A DNA stretch of 64,000 nucleotides from Bacteroidota bacterium (GCA_021793375.1 JAJYSY010000005.1:1-64000); one strand, 5' to 3'. Positions 50,954 to 60,043 are shown, counted from the first letter of the stretch. Notes: generated from the sequence alone by a model not told the origin. Numbers and translations are program-made.

Positions 50954-53191
50954 TTAAAACCAAAAACCTAAACTTACAAACCATCTACTTTGCGTAATTT
51001 CAGGAGAGAAAGAATAATACACTTCTAAAGGTCCCAGCAGTGTTTCTAACCCATATCCGGCATAAAAAGCAGAATAATCCGGGAGATTAAATATTTTTCC
51101 ATTTTTATATAAATCCTCTCCTACATTTGCAATATTATAGCCCAAAACAACGTGATTTTTATTGTAAATTTCATAATCTGCTTCTATAGAAGATTTTATA
51201 TAACTGTTTCCTGATTCAGCCAAAAAAGAGTACCCAAAAAAGGGAACAATATTATTTACATAATCATTTCCATATCCACCAAGGAAAAAATCTTGCGCTT
51301 TCATGTCTGTATTTCCGATATGAAGTCCTAATTCAGCATCAAGTCTTACCGAAAACTTTGAAAAAGGAGAAGTTGCTCCTCCTATTTTTCCTTTAAGTAC
51401 AGAAAAGCGATTAAAATTAAAAGTAGATTGAGCATCAAAAAGATAAGCATGAATATCTCCTCTGAAATAAAGCCCTTTTGAAGGAAAATATCCATGATCA
51501 TAACTATCATATTCCAAATACGCATAAGGACCAAAAGTATGAGTTCTTTCTTTATCTACCGGAGTTTCAATATCTTCTTCCAACATTTCTGCTATTGCTC
51601 CTGATTTTATTTTTGTGTATTTATGTTCTAATCCTGCTCTAAAACTTAAAGCATTAAAATTGATGAAAAATGTTTCTATATAAAACTGATTGGTCAAATC
51701 TAAATAATCTAAAGGCAGTTTACTTTTACTGAAATTACTTTCATTATCATTGACCAAAACTCTATATCTAACATTTCTGTCAAATTGATTTAACGCACTT
51801 CGCACACCTATACTCCAATGCACTCCTTTATCAATAAAATAATTGAGTTTATACCTTGAGTTTTCTCCAGGAATAAGATCTACAGAGAGAATATCATTAT
51901 CAAATATAAATCTCTTGTGTGTAAAGTTTACCAAAGCAGCACTTTTATACAATCCGTCATAATGCAGTCCAAAACGTAAATTTGTTCTGTTGTTGGTTTC
52001 TTTTAAAATAAGTTTCAAATCATTTTCATCTTCTCGTGGAGATAATTCATATTGAATCCTTTCAAAGTCTCCGGTAGCCGATAAATTATTCAGCCCATCA
52101 TTTAATCGATTATAACTGATTTTTTCATGCGTGGGAATTTTAAGTTTTCCGCGGATAAAATTTCTTTTATATATTTCATTCCCTGTAATATGAATATCCC
52201 CAATAGCAATAGAATCCGGAGTTTTCAGGTTTTTTATATTCCCTTTTTTGTTTTGCTTTGCTGCTAAAGCGCTCAGTTTTTCTTTAAATTTTAGGGCTGC
52301 ATCTTCTCCTGACTTTACAATTTCATCTCCCTTATCAAAAGAAAGAATGGTGAATTCTGAAATATCCGGTTTAATATATAAATCAGTTTTTCCTCTTTTA
52401 TCTTTCATTGCTTCAATAGTTCGGAAATTGCTGACTTGCGTCATAATTTCAAAAACAGATGTCAGTTTACTTCTATCTACTAAACTGTCTTGCACATCAA
52501 CTCCGATGATATAATCCATTCCTCTTTTTTGCAATTCTTCAATCGGATAATTATCTGCTATTCCTCCATCGCTGACCATTTTATCATCTATCAAAACTGG
52601 TTTAAAAACTGAGGGAATAGCTGAGCTTGCTGCTACTGCTTGCACAAGTGATCCTTTTTCCAACAACATTCGTTCTCCTGTTTCAATATCTGCTCCAATA
52701 CAGAAAAAGGGAATAGGCAATTCACTAAAATCTTCTATTTCTTTCACCGGATACATCAGTTGTGCCAATAAATTATAGATGTTTTGCCCTTTGCTTAATC
52801 CGGAAGGAAATTTTAATTTGAAATCATCAAAAGGCAAAGTAACCACATAACGATCAGACCCTTCTTTTTTATAAGGGTTTTTTGCTCTTCTGGGTAAATC
52901 ATCTTGAATTAAAGTTCTAAAATTTGTTTGTCTAAAGATAGAATCCAACTGATCTGCAGAATATCCTGAAGCATATAAAGAACCGATGATGGCACCCATA
53001 CTGGTTCCGCCGATATAATCTATATGAATTCCTGAATCTTCAATTACTTTTAAAGCGCCTATATGTGCTAAACCTTTTGCTCCTCCACCACTTAAAACCA
53101 ATCCTATTTTAGGGTTTTCTTCTTGTCCAAAAACACTGATATGCACAAGAATAAGCAAAAAAAACAAGTATTTTACTTTACAGAAATTCAC
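50954..53191 (-). CDS. Patatin-like phospholipase with POTRA and outer-membrane beta-barrel (type Vd-like)
   Basis: 745 residues. A signal peptide ends near SVFGQ. The patatin domain (about 27-230) has GLVLSGGGAKGLAHIGAL (oxyanion hole), the Ser64 elbow GGTSMGAI and Asp208 in SDGGIADNYP. A POTRA-like segment (about 335-395) precedes a C-terminal barrel of the BamA/Omp85 type, ending RWFVSLGFWF with terminal Phe. The arrangement is that of type Vd autotransporters such as PlpD, which show a lipase on the cell surface or release it. It is convergent with the VapD module. Confidence 0.88.
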   Translation of the reverse strand: MNFCKVKYLFFLLILVHISVFGQEENPKIGLVLSGGGAKGLAHIGALKVIEDSGIHIDYIGGTSMGAIIGSLYASGYSADQLDSIFRQTNFRTLIQDDLPRRAKNPYKKEGSDRYVVTLPFDDFKLKFPSGLSKGQNIYNLLAQLMYPVKEIEDFSELPIPFFCIGADIETGERMLLEKGSLVQAVAASSAIPSVFKPVLIDDKMVSDGGIADNYPIEELQKRGMDYIIGVDVQDSLVDRSKLTSVFEIMTQVSNFRTIEAMKDKRGKTDLYIKPDISEFTILSFDKGDEIVKSGEDAALKFKEKLSALAAKQNKKGNIKNLKTPDSIAIGDIHITGNEIYKRNFIRGKLKIPTHEKISYNRLNDGLNNLSATGDFERIQYELSPREDENDLKLILKETNNRTNLRFGLHYDGLYKSAALVNFTHKRFIFDNDILSVDLIPGENSRYKLNYFIDKGVHWSIGVRSALNQFDRNVRYRVLVNDNESNFSKSKLPLDYLDLTNQFYIETFFINFNALSFRAGLEHKYTKIKSGAIAEMLEEDIETPVDKERTHTFGPYAYLEYDSYDHGYFPSKGLYFRGDIHAYLFDAQSTFNFNRFSVLKGKIGGATSPFSKFSVRLDAELGLHIGNTDMKAQDFFLGGYGNDYVNNIVPFFGYSFLAESGNSYIKSSIEADYEIYNKNHVVLGYNIANVGEDLYKNGKIFNLPDYSAFYAGYGLETLLGPLEVYYSFSPEITQSRWFVSLGFWF

Positions 53192-53235
53192 TATTTATTT
53201 CTTTTTATAATTGATGCAACTAAGATAAGTTTTAA

Positions 53236-55053
53236 TTATTTGTTTGCTGTACTTTTATCTTTTTTCTGTTGAAAATAATCATATACCAATTTTGCTTTTG
53301 CCGGACCAATCACTTCTGCTAATTCTCTTTCTTTTGTTTCTGCAATTTTATTTACAGATCTGAAAACTTTTAATAATTCTACAGAAGTTTTTTCTCCAAT
53401 TCCGCGTATGCTTTGCAACTCTGTTCCTAAAGCTGCTTTACTTCTTTTATTTCTATGAAAAGAAATTCCAAAACGATGTGCTTCATTTCTTGCTCTTTGG
53501 ATAATCTTTAATGTTTCAGATTTTTTATCTAAATATAAAGGAATAGAATCTCCCGGATAATAAATTTCTTCCAAACGTTCAGCAATCCCGATAATAGCAA
53601 TTTTTCCTCTTAACTTTAATTTTTCCAAAGCTTTTAATGCAGAAGACAATTGTCCTTTTCCGCCATCGATAATAATTAATTGCGGCAAGTCTTTTTCTTC
53701 TTTTAAAACTCTTTTATATCTTCTGTAAACTACTTCTTCCATAGAAGCGAAATCATCCGGACCTTCTACAGTTTTAATATTGAATTTCCTATAATCTTTT
53801 TTACTGGGTTTTCCATTTTTAAAAACCACACAAGCCGCTACCGGATTTGTACCTTGAATATTTGAATTGTCAAAACATTCAATATGGCGGGGTTCTGCTG
53901 TCAATCTTAAATCCTCTTTCATTTGTGCCATCACTCGATTGGTGTGTGCATCAGGATCAACAAATTGCATTTGCTTAAATCTTTCTTGACGAAAATATTT
54001 AGCATTTCTTGTCGATAAATCTACAATAGCTTTTTTATCTCCAATTTTAGGAACTGTAACTTTTATTTTTTCTCCCACATTTACTTTAAAAGGAACATAA
54101 ATCTCATCGGAATTACAATCAAATCTTTGGCGGATTTCCGTAATTCCTAATTCCAATAATTCCTTGTCAGATTCTTCTAAACGTTTTTTCATTTCAATGG
54201 TATGCGAACGAATAATCGCTCCATGAGAAATCTGTAAAAAATTCACATATCCATAACCTTCATCGCTCACAATAGAATATACATCTACATTGTTTATTTT
54301 TGGATTTACCACAGTAGATTTTGCTTGGTATTTTTCTAAAACTTCAATTTTTTCTTTGATTTCTTGCGCGGCTTCAAACTCTAAATTCTCTGCATAAATT
54401 TTCATTTTGTCTCTGAATCTTTGCAAAGAATCTTTAAAATTTCCTTTTAAAATCTGGCGAATTTGCTCAATATTAGCATTATATCCTTTTTCTGTTTTCC
54501 ATTCATCAGAAATTTGAAAAGCATTGCGAATTTGATAAACCACCGTGTTTTTGTATTTTCCGGTTTTGATATTTCTCTCCCATTCTTTTAAGCTTCCTCT
54601 TCTCAAAGGAAATAATTCATTGATTAATTCCAATAAAACACGAACAGTTCTCACACTCGGATAAGGACCAAAATATTCTGAACCATCTTTTTCTATTTTT
54701 CTGGTTAAAAAAACCCTGGGGAATTTTTCGTTTTTAATACACAGCCAAGGATAGGTTTTATCATCTTTCAACATTACATTATAGCGAGGTTGATATTTTT
54801 TTATCAAATTATTTTCCAGCAATAATGCATCGGTTTCCGTATTAACCACAATATGTCTGATTTCTACTATTTTTTTTACCAACAAAGCAGTTTTTCTGTT
54901 GTCGTGGTTTTTATGAAAATAAGAAGAAACTCTTTTTTTAAGATTTTTAGCTTTTCCTACATATAAGATTTTCCCGTTTTTATCAAAATACTGATAAACT
55001 CCCGGACCGGTAGGCAAAGTTTTTAATTGTATGTCAATAGAAGATCTACTCAT
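53236..55053 (-). CDS. uvrC: Excinuclease ABC subunit C
   Basis: 605 residues from ATG 55053. The N-terminal GIY-YIG nuclease shows GVYQYFDKNGKILYVGKAKNLKKR. The UvrB-binding helical pair includes EFEAAQEIKEKIEVLEKY. The C-terminal RNase-H-like nuclease shows FDNSNIQGTNPVAACVVFKNG and IIDGGKGQL. A terminal HhH region ends the chain (SIRGIGEKTSVELLKVF). It makes both incisions in nucleotide excision repair. The in-frame upstream TTG lies inside the -7 box, so it is not the start. Confidence 0.96.
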   Translation of the reverse strand: MSRSSIDIQLKTLPTGPGVYQYFDKNGKILYVGKAKNLKKRVSSYFHKNHDNRKTALLVKKIVEIRHIVVNTETDALLLENNLIKKYQPRYNVMLKDDKTYPWLCIKNEKFPRVFLTRKIEKDGSEYFGPYPSVRTVRVLLELINELFPLRRGSLKEWERNIKTGKYKNTVVYQIRNAFQISDEWKTEKGYNANIEQIRQILKGNFKDSLQRFRDKMKIYAENLEFEAAQEIKEKIEVLEKYQAKSTVVNPKINNVDVYSIVSDEGYGYVNFLQISHGAIIRSHTIEMKKRLEESDKELLELGITEIRQRFDCNSDEIYVPFKVNVGEKIKVTVPKIGDKKAIVDLSTRNAKYFRQERFKQMQFVDPDAHTNRVMAQMKEDLRLTAEPRHIECFDNSNIQGTNPVAACVVFKNGKPSKKDYRKFNIKTVEGPDDFASMEEVVYRRYKRVLKEEKDLPQLIIIDGGKGQLSSALKALEKLKLRGKIAIIGIAERLEEIYYPGDSIPLYLDKKSETLKIIQRARNEAHRFGISFHRNKRSKAALGTELQSIRGIGEKTSVELLKVFRSVNKIAETKERELAEVIGPAKAKLVYDYFQQKKDKSTANK

Positions 55054-55059
55054 AAAATG

Positions 55060-55067
55060 CAAAGTTA
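55060..55067 (-). promoter_or_regulatory. -7 promoter box 6 bases before uvrC
   Basis: CAAAGTTA on the plus strand reads TAACTTTG on the minus strand; the ATG at 55053 follows after CATTTT. Confidence 0.6.
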
Positions 55068-55241
55068 AGATTTTTAATCGGCTCTGAAATCAGTTAATTT
55101 CTTATAATTGATTTTATTGTTTTTCATTTCATCTTTAAAAAATTTTATCTCACAAATAATGTTAACTCCTTGTTATTTAGATTTTTATTTAAGGTGTTTT
55201 CTATAAATAAACTTATTTTCATCTTTAAAATAACTTAAAAT

Positions 55242-55895
55242 ATGGAAACAATACTTGTGGCCGGAGCAAACGGCAAAACCGGAAGAGAAATCATTGAAAT
55301 ATTAAAAGGAACTCCCGGATATAAACCCTTGGCAATGATCAGAAAAGAAGAACAAAAAGCTACTTTTGATTTGATGGAAGTTGACACGATTTTAGCAGAT
55401 TTGGAAGGAGATTTGAGAGCAGCTGCAAAAAAAGCAGATAAAATTATTTTTGCAGCAGGATCAGGCGGGCACACCCCTCCTGAAAAAACCATAGATGTTG
55501 ATCAAAATGGGGCGATTAATTTGATTGATCAAGCCAAAGCAGCAGGAGTTAAAAAATTTGTAATGCTCAGTTCTATGGGAGTTGCAGATCCCAAAAATGG
55601 TCCAGAAGATTTACGTCATTATTTGGAAGCCAAAAAAGTTGCCGACGATCATTTAAAAGCTTGCTTTATGGAATATTCCATTGTCAGACCTGGATATTTA
55701 ACAACAGGAGATAAAACCAATAAAATCAGAGCAGGAGAAAGCTTAGGTGAATTTGGAAAAATTTCCAGAAAAGATGTGGCTCAAGTTTTAGTGGATTGTT
55801 TAGAAGATGGAATTGCACAAAATCGTGCTTTTGAAATTTTAAGCGGAGATATAGGAATTGAATTTGCTTTGAGAGAAATTCCCAACAACCGATAA
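55242..55895 (+). CDS. NAD(P)H-binding SDR family protein (atypical, YwnB/HSCARG-like)
   Basis: 217 residues. The extended-type Rossmann start is ILVAGANGKTGREIIEIL; IFAAGSGGHTPPEKTIDVDQNGAINLIDQAKAAGVKKFVMLSSMGV is the typical mid-region. It lacks the usual YxxxK pair in a clear position. It is a putative NAD(P)-dependent epimerase/reductase of unknown substrate. The preceding gap (55068-55241) holds only AT-rich sequence and no clear promoter box. Confidence 0.85.
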   Translation: METILVAGANGKTGREIIEILKGTPGYKPLAMIRKEEQKATFDLMEVDTILADLEGDLRAAAKKADKIIFAAGSGGHTPPEKTIDVDQNGAINLIDQAKAAGVKKFVMLSSMGVADPKNGPEDLRHYLEAKKVADDHLKACFMEYSIVRPGYLTTGDKTNKIRAGESLGEFGKISRKDVAQVLVDCLEDGIAQNRAFEILSGDIGIEFALREIPNNR

Positions 55896-55980
55896 TTATT
55901 CGCTTTAAAAACAAATAAAATACCTGTAGTTTTTGCTATGGGTATTTTTTATTTAACTCAACTTAGCAAACAGAATTTAT

Positions 55981-55988
55981 TATTTTTG
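55981..55988 (+). promoter_or_regulatory. -7 promoter box 4 bases before dinB
   Basis: TATTTTTG matches TAnnTTTG. ATG 55993 follows after TGCA. The mRNA should begin at or next to the start codon. Confidence 0.65.
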
Positions 55989-55992
55989 TGCA

Positions 55993-57078
55993 ATGCTGGC
56001 TCAAAGAAAAATAATACATATTGATATGGATGCTTTTTATGCTTCTGTAGAACAACGAGATCGGCCCGATCTTCGTGGAAAAGCTATTGCTGTTGGCGGA
56101 AATCATCAACGCGGCGTGATTTCTACAGCAAGTTATGAAGCAAGAAAATATGGAGTAGGCAGTGCAATGAGCAGCGTAATCGCCAAAAAAAAATGTCCGC
56201 ATTTAATATTTGTTCCTCCTGATTTTAAAAAATATAAAGCGGTTTCTCAACAAATCAGAGCCATATTTTTTGAATACACCGATTTGGTGGAACCACTTTC
56301 TTTAGATGAAGCTTATTTAGACGTCACAAAAAATAAAAAAGGAAATCCAAGTGCTACTTTAATTGCTCAAGAAATCCGAGAAAAAATTAAAGAAAAAACC
56401 GGATTAACTGCTTCTGCCGGAATTTCTATCAATAAATTTTTAGCAAAAACAGCCAGCGATATTCACAAACCCAACGGTCAAAAAACTATAGAACCCGAAG
56501 AAGTAAATGAAATTTTAGAAAACATGGAAATCTATAAATTTCATGGAATCGGAAAAGTGACTACACAAAAGATGTATAAATTAGGCATTTTTACCGGCAG
56601 AGATTTAAAAGTAAAATCCTTGGAGTTTTTAGAAAAACATTTCGGAAAATCCGGAAAACACTTCTATAATATGGTAAGAGGAATTGATTTAAGTCCTGTT
56701 CGTGCACATCGTACCCCTAAATCTTTGAGTGCAGAACATACTTTTTCTGAAAACATTTCTTCTGAAATATTTATGTTTGAACGTTTAAAAAGAATTGCTG
56801 CTGATGTTGAAAAGAGATTATCCAAAAGAAATCTTGCCGGGAGAACATTGACTTTAAAAATAAAATACAGCGATTTTAAAATACAAACAAGAAGCAAAAC
56901 TATTGAAGAATATATTTCTTCTAAAACCGTAATTTTAAGCATTGCCAAAGAACTGCTTTACCAAGAAAAAATGAGAGATTCTGTCAGACTTCTTGGAATT
57001 GCAGTTTCAAATTTTAATATAGCCGAGAATCAAAAAGAAAAAAAAGAAGTTTATGTGCAATTAAAATTTGATTTTTAA
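55993..57078 (+). CDS. dinB: DNA polymerase IV
   Basis: 361 residues. It is a Y-family translesion polymerase. Catalytic acids are Asp11 in HIDMDAFYASVEQRD and Asp105/Glu106 in LSLDEAYLDV. The thumb HhH motif and little-finger domain are present. The last residues VYVQLKFDF resemble a beta-clamp-binding motif. ATG 55993 is the only start upstream of the first catalytic Asp, and the -7 box is just 4 bases away, so the transcript is probably leaderless. hpt follows 19 bases downstream. Confidence 0.94.
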   Translation: MLAQRKIIHIDMDAFYASVEQRDRPDLRGKAIAVGGNHQRGVISTASYEARKYGVGSAMSSVIAKKKCPHLIFVPPDFKKYKAVSQQIRAIFFEYTDLVEPLSLDEAYLDVTKNKKGNPSATLIAQEIREKIKEKTGLTASAGISINKFLAKTASDIHKPNGQKTIEPEEVNEILENMEIYKFHGIGKVTTQKMYKLGIFTGRDLKVKSLEFLEKHFGKSGKHFYNMVRGIDLSPVRAHRTPKSLSAEHTFSENISSEIFMFERLKRIAADVEKRLSKRNLAGRTLTLKIKYSDFKIQTRSKTIEEYISSKTVILSIAKELLYQEKMRDSVRLLGIAVSNFNIAENQKEKKEVYVQLKFDF

Positions 57079-57097
57079 ATTAAAAAACGCATTGATT

Positions 57098-57652
57098 ATG
57101 AAAAGTATTAAAGTACACGATAAAATTTTTAAACCTTATATAGAAGAAAAGGAGTTACAAAAAATTGTCAAGAAAGTAGCTTTGGAAATTTATGAAGATT
57201 ACAAAGATAAAACTCCAGTTTTTATTGGAGTTTTAAACGGAGTTTTTATGTTTTTTGCAGATTTATTAAAATATTATCCCGGAGATTGTGAAGTTGCTTT
57301 TTTACAAATGAGTTCTTATTCCGGAACCCAATCTACCGGTGTGGTTTACAAAAAAATGGATTTGACAAAAGAAGTAAAAAACCGACATATCATCTTGATG
57401 GAAGATATTGTGGACACCGGAAATACCATTGCTTCTTTATTTGAATATTTTCAAAATACACAACGTCCAAAATCTGTAAAGGTTGCCAGTTTACTAATTA
57501 AACCTGAGGTGTATAATAAAGAGTTTAAAATCGATTATGTGGGCATAGAAATCCCAGACAAATTTGTGTTGGGTTATGGATTGGATTATGATGAATTAGG
57601 CAGAAATTTAAAAGATCTTTATCAGCTGGATGAGGGGAGAATCAATCATTAA
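57098..57652 (+). CDS. hpt: Hypoxanthine phosphoribosyltransferase
   Basis: 184 residues from ATG 57098 (MKSIKVHDKIF). It salvages hypoxanthine and guanine to IMP and GMP with PRPP. The PRPP loop is ILMEDIVDTGNTI; VFIGVLNGVFMFFADL is the typical N-terminal segment and IPDKFVLGYGLDYDE the C-terminal substrate loop. The frame opens earlier inside dinB, but homologues start at this ATG. A hairpin follows. Confidence 0.93.
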   Translation: MKSIKVHDKIFKPYIEEKELQKIVKKVALEIYEDYKDKTPVFIGVLNGVFMFFADLLKYYPGDCEVAFLQMSSYSGTQSTGVVYKKMDLTKEVKNRHIILMEDIVDTGNTIASLFEYFQNTQRPKSVKVASLLIKPEVYNKEFKIDYVGIEIPDKFVLGYGLDYDELGRNLKDLYQLDEGRINH

Positions 57653-57672
57653 TTGTAATTTTTCAAAATAAA

Positions 57673-57710
57673 AAAACTGCCTTTCCTTATTTGGTCAGGC
57701 AGTTTTCAAC
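57673..57710. terminator. Bidirectional terminator between hpt and the DsrE-like gene
   Basis: AAAACTGCCT (57673-57682) pairs with AGGCAGTTTT (57697-57706). The T run is longer on the minus strand. Confidence 0.8.
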
Positions 57711-57728
57711 ATAAACTTCTCTTTATAT

Positions 57729-58133
57729 TTAAGGTTCTAAACCAATATATCCCTTTGCTTTTAAACGCAAAATATGAACAAATGCATTTTCTACTGTTTG
57801 CATTTCTGCGGGAATATATTTTTTATCCGTATTCGTCTTCTCTATAGCAATATCACAAACTGCGAAACGAATTTTTTCATGTTTTATATTTTTTAACCAA
57901 GTTTCCACTGTTTTTTCCTCTTCCAACTTTTTTACAGCAGGACCATATAAAACAATTTGGATTTCTCCCAAGTTATTTTCAAATTCTTCTGCAATAGTAT
58001 TCGCTGTTTCAATAATCACCCCAACTTGATGAGGTTTTTCAGTAGAAATCACAAAGTTTTTTTCCTGTGCAAAAACTTGATTAAAAATAGTTGTAGACAA
58101 AAACAGACTGAGAAATAAGATTATTTTTTTCAT
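57729..58133 (-). CDS. Exported DsrE-like protein
   Basis: 134 residues with a signal peptide ending near QVFAQ. The mature part resembles the DsrE/DsrF fold (VVISTEKPHQVGVIIETANTI-like start, EIQIVLYGPAVKKL, RFAVCDIAIEKTN). Cys in FAVCDIAI occupies a position often used by DsrE-type sulfur carriers. It starts one base after the TlpA-like gene, so they are co-translated. A periplasmic sulfur or redox role is inferred. Confidence 0.78.
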   Translation of the reverse strand: MKKIILFLSLFLSTTIFNQVFAQEKNFVISTEKPHQVGVIIETANTIAEEFENNLGEIQIVLYGPAVKKLEEEKTVETWLKNIKHEKIRFAVCDIAIEKTNTDKKYIPAEMQTVENAFVHILRLKAKGYIGLEP

Positions 58134-58134
58134 T

Positions 58135-58653
58135 TTATTTTGCTTTTAACTCTTCTAAGAAATCTTTAAACTTCTGTGTATTATAATTTCCCATTCCCAT
58201 TCTTTTATATTCAATTTCTCCTGTTTTTCCTAAAACATAAGTATTGGGAATTCCTCTGGTATTAAATATTCTCGGAATACTTCCCAAAGGTTCTTGAATG
58301 TCAAAGGCATATCCTTTCTTTTCTAAAAAATCTATAGCAGTATCAAATTTCTTATCCAATGAAATCATTAAAAACACCACTTGATCATCATCTTTATATT
58401 GTTCTGCCAGCTTGCTGATATTTGGCATTTCGGCAATACAAGGCGGACACCAAGTGGCCCAAAAGTTGATAAACACAACTTTTCCTTCCATGTCTTTTAG
58501 GTTTACTTTTTCTCCGTTTTGATTTTTTAAAGCTAAAGCCGGAGCTTTATAAGGATCTTTTACCGGTTTTCCTTTAGCTGATAAGGTTGAGGTGAAGAGC
58601 AAAACAATAAATAAACTCATCACTCCATATTTTAAATATTCTTTTAGTCTCAT
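58135..58653 (-). CDS. TlpA-like thiol-disulfide oxidoreductase
   Basis: 172 residues. A signal peptide (GVMSLFIVLLFTSTLSAKG) is followed by a thioredoxin fold with the active site NFWATWCPPCIAEMP and cis-Pro GIPNTYVLG. It acts in the periplasm as a disulfide reductase. The next gene on the strand encodes a DsrE-like protein. Confidence 0.92.
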   Translation of the reverse strand: MRLKEYLKYGVMSLFIVLLFTSTLSAKGKPVKDPYKAPALALKNQNGEKVNLKDMEGKVVFINFWATWCPPCIAEMPNISKLAEQYKDDDQVVFLMISLDKKFDTAIDFLEKKGYAFDIQEPLGSIPRIFNTRGIPNTYVLGKTGEIEYKRMGMGNYNTQKFKDFLEELKAK

Positions 58654-58751
58654 AATATAATTACTTTATTAAAAATTGATAATCAATTTATTAAACAAAC
58701 ACAATTCTTCTTTTTTACGCAAGAACTGCAATAATAATTTCGGAAAGTAAA

Positions 58752-59105
58752 TTATACTATTTTTGGAGGAGGATTTTGAAGATCTATATAAATACAGTTT
58801 TTTAGCTTATCGATATAGAAAAAATCCTGGGGTGTAAAATCTTCGAGAGATTTTGCTTCAAAACTTTGATTTTCATAATAATACACCACAAAAGCATGAG
58901 ATGTACAATTCATTAAAGGTGTAGTAGAATTATCTTCTGAAGTTTTGTTTTGATCGGGAAAACTTTCTTTTTTATTTTTACAATAAGTTTTTACAATAGC
59001 AAAATCATCTCCAAAAAACAAAGTTCCCAAAGCTTGATTGGCGACCATAAATTTACTGCAGAAAAGCAGTATAAAAAACAAAGCTATGTTTTTAGTATTC
59101 CACAT
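58752..59105 (-). CDS. Small exported protein of unknown function
   Basis: 117 residues from ATG 59105. The signal peptide is IALFFILLFCSKFMVA. The mature part has three Cys (TYCKNKKE, LMNCTSH, LKNCIYI) and ends in NPPPKIV. I recognise no family; short exported proteins with a terminal PP motif do occur in flavobacteria. An earlier in-frame TTG at 59201 lies in the left DUF4160 direct repeat and is upstream of the -7 box, so it is not the start. Upstream of TlpA on the same strand by 98 bases. Confidence 0.65.
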   Translation of the reverse strand: MWNTKNIALFFILLFCSKFMVANQALGTLFFGDDFAIVKTYCKNKKESFPDQNKTSEDNSTTPLMNCTSHAFVVYYYENQSFEAKSLEDFTPQDFFYIDKLKNCIYIDLQNPPPKIV

Positions 59106-59110
59106 CTTTT

Positions 59111-59118
59111 CAAAGATA
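59111..59118 (-). promoter_or_regulatory. -7 promoter box 5 bases before the small exported protein gene
   Basis: CAAAGATA on the plus strand reads TATCTTTG on the minus strand; ATG 59105 follows after AAAAG. Confidence 0.6.
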
Positions 59119-59180
59119 AGCAAGAATTTATAAACACAGAAAAAGAAGAACTTAATATAACAATTCTTTAAGTAAAGGAT

Positions 59181-59255
59181 ATTTAAAAATCTTGTTAGCA
59201 AGCGAAGATTTTGCGGGATTTCAAAAAAACAGTTTTATAAATTATTCAAAATTCC
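59181..59255 (+). repeat. Left imperfect direct repeat flanking the DUF4160-DUF2442 pair
   Basis: It begins ATTTAAAAATCTTGTTAGCA and shares 34 of its first 42 bases with 60111-60152; similarity continues through AAAACAGTT and ATAAATT to about 59255. Confidence 0.75.
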
Positions 59256-59318
59256 GATAAGCGATTTTTTTTTCATTTAGAAATTGAAAAATCAAAAAAA
59301 ACAGGGTATTCCATAAAC

Positions 59319-59349
59319 TTTGAGGTTATAAAAATATACCCTATATTTG
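59319..59349 (+). promoter_or_regulatory. Complete promoter (-33 and -7) for the DUF4160-DUF2442 pair
   Basis: TTTG (59319-59322), 19 bases, then TATATTTG (59342-59349) is an exact match to the Bacteroidota TTTG-N19-TAnnTTTG consensus, the best in this window. ATG 59371 follows 21 bases later. Confidence 0.7.
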
Positions 59350-59370
59350 ATATGCGATTAATTATCTCTT

Positions 59371-59610
59371 ATGCCTACTGTATTTCGTTTTATGGGGTTT
59401 CGGTTTTCATTTTTCTCTAACGATCATGAACCTATTCATATTCACGTTACAAAAGGCGGAGACGCAGCCAAATTTAATGTAATACCACAAGTTAAGCTTG
59501 TAAAAAACATTGGATTTAAAAAATCAGAATTGAAAATGGTAGAATCCATTATTGAAGAAAACAAGGAAATAATCATTAATCGATGGAAAGAATTTTTCTC
59601 GGAAGAATAA
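59371..59610 (+). CDS. DUF4160 family protein (toxin-antitoxin-like pair)
   Basis: 79 residues. It starts MPTVFRFMGFRFSFFSNDHEPIHIHV, the DUF4160 signature (PxxHxHV). Biochemical function is not established. DUF4160 genes are usually next to DUF2442 genes, as here with a 7-base gap, and the pair is generally regarded as toxin-antitoxin-like. It has a perfect promoter of its own and lies between direct repeats. Confidence 0.9.
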   Translation: MPTVFRFMGFRFSFFSNDHEPIHIHVTKGGDAAKFNVIPQVKLVKNIGFKKSELKMVESIIEENKEIIINRWKEFFSEE

Positions 59611-59617
59611 TAAGTTT

Positions 59618-60043
59618 ATGGAATTAACAGTAAAAGATATTGAACGAATTTGGGTGACCGAAGACGCAATTCACCTTAAAACCAAAGATGGGAAAACTGC
59701 TTATGAATTATTTGCAGATTACCCTCGATTGGCCAAAGCAACTCCTAAAGAACGAAAAGATTATCAAAAAACCCCTTTTGGATTATATTGGAAAAAAATA
59801 GACGAAGACTTGAGTTACGCCGGATTTTTTAAAACTAAAAATAAACGGTCAATGTTAGGCGAACTTTTTGATTTTTTAGAAGTCCTCAATATATCGGCCT
59901 TTGCAAGACGATTGGGGATTTCTCAGCCTTTAATGGCAGCTTATCTTAATGGATCTAAAAGACCGGGAAAAAAACGACGAAAACAAATAACTGAAGAATT
60001 ACATAAAATTGGCAAAGAACTAAGTAATGTTAAATTACCATAA
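59618..60043 (+). CDS. DUF2442 protein with C-terminal helix-turn-helix
   Basis: 141 residues. The N-terminal DUF2442 part (about 1-82) includes VTEDAIHLKTKDGKTAYELFADYPRLAKATPKERKDYQ. The C-terminal part (about 83-141) reads LEVLNISAFARRLGISQPLMAAYLNGSKRPGKKRRKQI, a Cro/XRE-like helix-turn-helix. Fusion of DUF2442 to a DNA-binding domain fits an antitoxin that represses its own operon. It follows DUF4160 by 7 bases. Confidence 0.88.
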   Translation: MELTVKDIERIWVTEDAIHLKTKDGKTAYELFADYPRLAKATPKERKDYQKTPFGLYWKKIDEDLSYAGFFKTKNKRSMLGELFDFLEVLNISAFARRLGISQPLMAAYLNGSKRPGKKRRKQITEELHKIGKELSNVKLP

